A stretch of 64,000 nt of DNA from Nereida sp965655635 (GTDB lineage: Bacteria > Pseudomonadota > Alphaproteobacteria > Rhodobacterales > Rhodobacteraceae), in contig NZ_CBFHHE010000003.1 of NCBI RefSeq assembly GCF_965655635.1, forward strand, positions 1 through 64,000, written 5' to 3'. The translations under genes were made by a program, and so were the position numbers. Below, piece by piece: positions 60,056 to 64,000 of this stretch (position 1 is its first letter; each line of letters opens with the position of its first letter). Below the pieces are notes generated by a model. The model was not told the DNA's origin and ran no database searches. It saw only the letters and a program-made list of their open reading frames with translations.

Positions 60056-60844
60056 ATGTCGTTTACTCTCGCTACTTGGAACATAAATTCAGTGCGTCTG
60101 CGCCAGGATTTGGTGCTTAAATTACTCTCTGAGCAAGCGCCAGACGTGCTGTGTTTGCAGGAGTGTAAATCTCCCGTTGAGAAAATTCCTACGGCTGGTT
60201 TTGAAGCACTTGGCTACACGCATATGGTTGCGCGCGGGCAGAAGGGTTACAACGGTGTTGCGATCCTTTCCAAGATCCCGATGGTCGAGGCCGGCGCAGA
60301 GAATTTTGCAAGTCTTGGTCATGCGCGCCACATCGCGGGCCGGCTTGAGAATGGGGTGACAATCCATAACCATTACGTGCCTGCTGGGGGTGACGTCGCG
60401 GACCGCCGTGTAAATGAAAAGTTTGGCCAAAAGTTGGACTATCTCACAGATATGCGTGATGCGTTCAGGGCGGCAGTACCGAAGCGGGCTATTCTGGTCG
60501 GTGATCTTAACATTGCCCCGCGTGAGGACGATGTTTGGGACCATAAAAAACTTCTTAAGGTCGTTAGCCACACGCCCATCGAAGTAGAGCATTTCAATGA
60601 TGTGATGGCTACAGGTGATTGGCACGATGTGACACGCGCGGATATTCCCGATGGTCGGCTTTATAGCTGGTGGTCGTATCGTGCCAAAGATTGGGACGCT
60701 GCAGATAAAGGACGCCGCTTGGACCACATTTGGGCCACTGGTGACATCAAAAGCGCGGCACATAGCAGTCGCGTTTTGCGTGACGCACGTGGCTGGGAAA
60801 AGCCATCAGATCATGCTCCGGTTTTTGCGACCTTTGATCTTTGA
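60056..60844 (+). CDS. xth: Exodeoxyribonuclease III
   Basis: A 262-residue AP endonuclease/3'-exonuclease of the XthA family. Metal and catalytic motifs: ATWNINSVRLRQD near 6-18, LQECKSPVEKIP near 34, VPAGGDVADRRVNEKFGQKLDYL near 108-130, GDLNIAPREDDVWD near 148-161, and final GRRLDHIWATGD / KPSDHAPVFATFDL. It repairs abasic and oxidised sites. AGGAG precedes the ATG. Confidence 0.96.
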   Translation: MSFTLATWNINSVRLRQDLVLKLLSEQAPDVLCLQECKSPVEKIPTAGFEALGYTHMVARGQKGYNGVAILSKIPMVEAGAENFASLGHARHIAGRLENGVTIHNHYVPAGGDVADRRVNEKFGQKLDYLTDMRDAFRAAVPKRAILVGDLNIAPREDDVWDHKKLLKVVSHTPIEVEHFNDVMATGDWHDVTRADIPDGRLYSWWSYRAKDWDAADKGRRLDHIWATGDIKSAAHSSRVLRDARGWEKPSDHAPVFATFDL

Positions 60845-60899
60845 CATTTCGCCCCACGCTACACATATGACCTGCAACTGATATTTAAGGGATAAAGCA

Positions 60900-61814
60900 A
60901 TGTTGGAACTTGGTGCCTCGCAGAACGAGCAAGCAGATGATCTGATCAAAGACGGCTCAGAAGCGACCTTTATGCAAGACGTCGTTGAGATGTCCCAAAA
61001 GGTGCCTGTCATCGTTGATTTTTGGGCCCCTTGGTGTGGCCCCTGCAAAACACTTGGCCCTGCACTTGAGGCTGCGGTCACAGCCGCAAAAGGTGCGGTT
61101 CGCATGGTGAAGCTGGACGTGGATCAAAACCAAGCGATTGCGGGACAGTTGCAACTCCAATCCATCCCGACAGTCTACGCGTTTTGGCAGGGTCAGCCAG
61201 TGGACGGTTTTCAAGGCGCTGTTGCAGGTTCCGAGATTGAAGCGTTTGTCACACGTGTTGCTGCAATGGGCCCTGGTGGTGAGGATGACGGCCTTGCAGC
61301 TGCTGTTGAGGCGGCTGAGGAAATGCTGACTGCCGGTGATGCGTCAGATGCGGCCCAGACTTTTGCCGCCATTTTGGAAGAAGAGCCCACCAATGCAGCG
61401 GCTTACGGCGGTCTGGTTCGTGCACATCTTGCGCTTGATGAGGTTGAACAAGCTGAAGCGGTTCTGAACGGCGCACCTGCCGAGATATCTGCCTCGGCCG
61501 AACTTGAGGCGGCACATGCCCAGCTTGAGTTGGCAAAGCAAGCTGCCAGTGCAGGCCCACTTGATGAGCTGCGCGCAGCGGTGGACGCTGATGAAAACAA
61601 CCACCAAGCCCGCTTTGATCTGGCCACCGCTATGCACGCAGCGGGTGATCTAGAGGGCGCCGTGGATCAGTTGCTTGATCTATTCGGGCGTGATCGTGAA
61701 TGGAACGACGGCGCTGCAAAAGCACAGCTATTTACCATCTTTGATGCGCTTGAGGCAAAAGACCCTATCGCGTTGAATGGTCGCCGCCGCCTGTCGTCGA
61801 TGATCTTTGTCTAA
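60900..61814 (+). CDS. CnoX-like thioredoxin-TPR chaperedoxin
   Basis: 304 residues: a thioredoxin domain (about 15-120) with active site FWAPWCGPCKTLGP near 42-55 and the cis-Pro QSIPTVYAFW near 91, then a helical TPR region (about 135-300). This matches CnoX/YbbN, a holdase that protects proteins from chlorine and heat stress and delivers them to GroEL/DnaK. In E. coli CnoX the active site lacks the first Cys, but here both Cys are present, so reductase activity is likely, as in other alphaproteobacteria. Confidence 0.88.
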   Translation: MLELGASQNEQADDLIKDGSEATFMQDVVEMSQKVPVIVDFWAPWCGPCKTLGPALEAAVTAAKGAVRMVKLDVDQNQAIAGQLQLQSIPTVYAFWQGQPVDGFQGAVAGSEIEAFVTRVAAMGPGGEDDGLAAAVEAAEEMLTAGDASDAAQTFAAILEEEPTNAAAYGGLVRAHLALDEVEQAEAVLNGAPAEISASAELEAAHAQLELAKQAASAGPLDELRAAVDADENNHQARFDLATAMHAAGDLEGAVDQLLDLFGRDREWNDGAAKAQLFTIFDALEAKDPIALNGRRRLSSMIFV

Positions 61815-61821
61815 CTAATTT

Positions 61822-61857
61822 ACGCAGGGCACATTTGTCGCGTTGCCCTGCGTCTTT
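61822..61857 (+). terminator. Terminator-like hairpin after the CnoX gene
   Basis: A perfect ten-base stem ACGCAGGGCA (61822-61831) with TGCCCTGCGT (61844-61853) around a 12-base loop, followed only by CTTTG. The weak U-run means it may only partly stop transcription into the Lon-N domain gene. Confidence 0.55.
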
Positions 61858-61877
61858 GCAAAGCTATCTGCTTGAAT

Positions 61878-62516
61878 ATGATGAAAACAGCTGACCTTCC
61901 AAATCGCGTTCCCGTCTTCCCGTTGCCTGGTGCTTTGCTTTTGCCGCGGGCACGATTGCCCCTTCATATTTTTGAGACACGCTATCTTCAGATGATCGAA
62001 GATGCCCTCAAAACTTCGCACCGTTTGATCGGCATGGTGCAACCCTATGAGGCGCGTGGTGAAAATGGCCTGCACGCTATTGGATGCGCGGGCCGGATCA
62101 CTGCGTTTTCCGAGACAGAAGACGGCCGATATATGGTGACCCTTGCTGGTGTTTCGCGGTTTCGCGTATCGGCAGAGGTCGCAGGATTTTTGCCCTACCG
62201 TCAGTGCGACGTCTCTTGGAGCGGTTTTGAGCGTGATTTAGGCGCCACTGAGCGGGATCCTGAGTTTGACCGTCCTAAGTTTATGGCGTCGCTTGAAAAG
62301 TTTTTCGACGCTTATGATTTGAAAACTGACTGGGATGGCTTGGAGGAAGCGGATGAGGAGTTGCTGATCAACTCGCTTTCGATGCTTTGCCCGTTTGAGC
62401 CAGAAGACAAACAGGCGCTGCTTGAGGCACCATCTCTGACGACACGCCGCGAGACTATTGTGACGCTGATCGAGTTCGCGTTAAGAGGGGGCCAGTCAGA
62501 GGAGATGATGCAATGA
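61878..62516 (+). CDS. Lon N-terminal (substrate-binding) domain protein
   Basis: A 212-residue protein consisting only of a Lon-N/PUA-like domain (LPNRVPVFPLPGALLLPRARLPLHIFETRYLQMIEDAL near the start), without ATPase or protease. Such stand-alone proteins are common in alphaproteobacteria; function not established. Two ATGs at 61878 and 61881 are possible starts. It overlaps the Trm112-like gene by four bases (ATGA). Confidence 0.85.
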   Translation: MMKTADLPNRVPVFPLPGALLLPRARLPLHIFETRYLQMIEDALKTSHRLIGMVQPYEARGENGLHAIGCAGRITAFSETEDGRYMVTLAGVSRFRVSAEVAGFLPYRQCDVSWSGFERDLGATERDPEFDRPKFMASLEKFFDAYDLKTDWDGLEEADEELLINSLSMLCPFEPEDKQALLEAPSLTTRRETIVTLIEFALRGGQSEEMMQ

Positions 62517-62710
62517 GCCAAGAGCTATCTGGTAAGACCGCTACTAAGTTTGATCCACGTATGCTTGAAGCCTTGGTCTGCCCGCGCACGCAAGGCACAT
62601 TGGATTATGACGCTGATGCCCAAGAGCTTATCAGTAAGTCAGCTAAACTGGCTTTTCCGATCCGTGAAGGTATCCCAATCTTGTTGGTGGACGAAGCGCG
62701 TAGCCTTTAA
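62513..62710 (+). CDS. Trm112-like small protein
   Basis: A 65-residue Trm112p-like protein: LEALVCPRTQGTLDYD near 18-33 and KLAFPIREGIPILLVDEAR near 45-63. In other organisms Trm112 stabilises methyltransferases; the bacterial role is unclear. One of the usual zinc cysteines is visible (VCP); the others are missing, so metal binding is doubtful. Coupled to the Lon-N gene and convergent with ubiH by four bases. Confidence 0.82.
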   Translation: MSQELSGKTATKFDPRMLEALVCPRTQGTLDYDADAQELISKSAKLAFPIREGIPILLVDEARSL

Positions 62711-63966
62711 ACGCTTTGCCCTTTCATGAGTTTGGGCAAATCGCCGGTCAGGCCTGCGGCTTCGCGGATAAAGCCTCTGCGCAGGGCAGGAACTGCGTTT
62801 ACGATCCCCATTCCTACGTCACGCAAGCCGCGCAAAAAGCCATTATCATTTGAAAATAGCGCGTTGAAGCTGTCGGTTGAGGCAGCAAGAGCCGCAACAT
62901 CAAAGCGCCGCCACTGCGCATAGCGCGCCAATACTAAATCGGAACCGATGTCTTCGCCCCTGCGTTTTGCCAGCGCGAGAACCTCAACAAGACTTGCTAC
63001 GTCTTTTAGGCCCGCGTTCAGCCCCTGTCCCGCAATGGGGTGCACCCCGTGCGCCGCGTCACCCACCAAAGCGATGCGCTGTGACGTAAGGGCGTTGGCT
63101 AGGGTCAGTGACAGCGGATAGTGATAGCGTGCGCCTGCAAGTTCAATGTTTCCCAGAAAGTCGCCAAAGCGGGGCTTAAGGTGCTCAATAAAGTCATCGT
63201 CGCCCATCTTGCTGACGCGGGCCGCTGTTTCATGCGTTTCTGACCAAACAATAGAGCTTCGGTTACCACTAAGGGGTAAAATCGCCAAAGGACCCGCGGG
63301 CATGAAGAACTGATGGGCAATTCCGCCGTGCGGTTTCTCATGGGCAATCGCGCAGACCATCGCGGTTTGTCCGTACTCGCGGCCGCTGCGCATAATGCCA
63401 GCGCGCATAGCGGTGCCTGATGTGCGTCCGTCACACCCAACTAATACGCGACTTGTGTGCACGGTTCCGTCCGCAAGGGTAACAGAAGCGCCAGCCGCGT
63501 CGGTGTGCTGCGCGACTACTCGGGCATTCGGCAGATGGACGACTTCAGCATTCTGGACCGCGTTCAAAAACGCACGTCGCAAATGCCGATCTTCGACCAT
63601 AAACCCCATTGGGCCTTCTTCGATTTCAGCATGATCAAAATGCATGAGAAACGGTGATGGACCTTGGCCAACGCGCCCATCGGTTACTTTGATTTCAAGC
63701 ATCGGCTGTGCGTTTTCTTTAAGATCATCCCAAAGACCAATCCCGTTCAACAGCCGCTGCGAAGCCAGTGCGATCGCATATGAGCGGCCATTGAAATTGG
63801 ACAGCGTCTGCGTCGCGACGTCTTCGGCATCAATTAACGTGACGCTAAGCCCTGCGCCTGCGGCTGCCAAAGCAAGTGCGCATCCGTTCAGGCTGCCGCC
63901 GACAATGATCAAATCTGTACTCTTATCCATGTTGCTGAATATGGGCGTTGGGGCGGGATTGTCCAT
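62707..63966 (-). CDS. UbiH/UbiF/Coq6-family FAD monooxygenase
   Basis: Up to 419 residues, a class A flavin hydroxylase acting in ubiquinone synthesis. The FAD motif is DLIIVGGSLNGCALALAAAGAGLSVTLID near 17-46, the DG motif VLVGCDGRTSGTAMRAG near 172-188 and the GDAAHGVHPIAGQGLNAGLKDV motif near 293-314. Which ring position it hydroxylates cannot be told. The start is either 63966 or an ATG at 63930; the latter removes a 12-residue Pro-rich leader. Confidence 0.88.
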   Translation of the reverse strand: MDNPAPTPIFSNMDKSTDLIIVGGSLNGCALALAAAGAGLSVTLIDAEDVATQTLSNFNGRSYAIALASQRLLNGIGLWDDLKENAQPMLEIKVTDGRVGQGPSPFLMHFDHAEIEEGPMGFMVEDRHLRRAFLNAVQNAEVVHLPNARVVAQHTDAAGASVTLADGTVHTSRVLVGCDGRTSGTAMRAGIMRSGREYGQTAMVCAIAHEKPHGGIAHQFFMPAGPLAILPLSGNRSSIVWSETHETAARVSKMGDDDFIEHLKPRFGDFLGNIELAGARYHYPLSLTLANALTSQRIALVGDAAHGVHPIAGQGLNAGLKDVASLVEVLALAKRRGEDIGSDLVLARYAQWRRFDVAALAASTDSFNALFSNDNGFLRGLRDVGMGIVNAVPALRRGFIREAAGLTGDLPKLMKGQSV

Positions 63967-64000
63967 GCTGGATGCAGCGGATAGGTTTCGCCTGAGACAA

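Noticed and set aside
1..64000. CRISPR array, insertion sequence or prophage
   Set aside because: No regularly spaced repeats, transposase, integrase or phage structural genes are seen anywhere in the window.

Overview
The window looks like core chromosome of a marine alphaproteobacterium of the Rhodobacterales, most likely the Roseobacter group. The clues are the gene content and order: CcrM methyltransferase with GANTC sites in its promoter; the serC-serA pair with a structured serC leader, divergent from serB; an lpxK-waaA-DUF4170-cysQ-pmbA operon; a leuS-lptE-holA operon; DUF2125, DUF3576 and DUF6165 proteins; and an OmpR-type CenR-like regulator. No transposase, integrase, CRISPR array, prophage or rRNA operon was seen. 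No gene-free stretch exceeds about 300 bases; the longest are 54062-54346 (upstream of the porin) and 16722-16969 (between divergent serC and serB).

Layout. 1-5.4 kb: the 3' part of pncB, ribosome-rescue factor arfB preceded by a remarkable small structured RNA/leader peptide locus, a queuosine-precursor transporter, murein endopeptidase mepA, an MFS transporter and a thioesterase. 5.6-8.9 kb: YggT, a tightly coupled glycan-type operon (TPR-glycosyltransferase, DUF6165, a 44-residue protein, FkbM methyltransferase) and a VanZ-like membrane protein. 8.9-16.7 kb: recQ, yaaA, a hybrid histidine kinase, serA and serC. 17-24.5 kb: serB, a TSUP exporter, then a co-directional run gpmI-envC-ctpA-rppH and two less characterised genes. 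24.5-32.7 kb: lytic transglycosylase, RNase R, dapE, a glutamate-receptor-like channel, dapD, a LOG protein.

32.7-40.9 kb: a LacI-type regulator with its own operator, tRNA-Arg(CCT) with an odd anticodon arm, a membrane-anchored winged-helix regulator next to a small secreted protein, rnhB, ccrM, alkB, mutY, a DciA-like gene and a DsbA-like thioredoxin. 40.9-54 kb: lipid A/KDO genes and pmbA, DUF2125, two metabolic enzymes, a GST, and holA-lptE-leuS. 54-64 kb: an acidic porin, a decayed sulfotransferase, yggS, an L,D-transpeptidase, ribA, the CenR-like regulator, a decayed flavoprotein, xth, a CnoX-like thioredoxin, a Lon-N domain protein, a Trm112-like protein and a ubiquinone hydroxylase.

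Themes: envelope and peptidoglycan turnover (mepA, envC, ctpA, mltB, dapD/dapE, L,D-transpeptidase, lpxK, waaA, lptE), serine synthesis (serA, serB, serC), and nucleic-acid maintenance (recQ, mutY, rnhB, xth, holA, ccrM). The best candidate for something undescribed is the locus at 1541-1730 on the minus strand: a Shine-Dalgarno element complementary to 15 bases of the 16S rRNA 3' end, driving an 18-codon reading frame, closed by a 9-bp pairing that hides that same element, and followed by a terminator just ahead of arfB.
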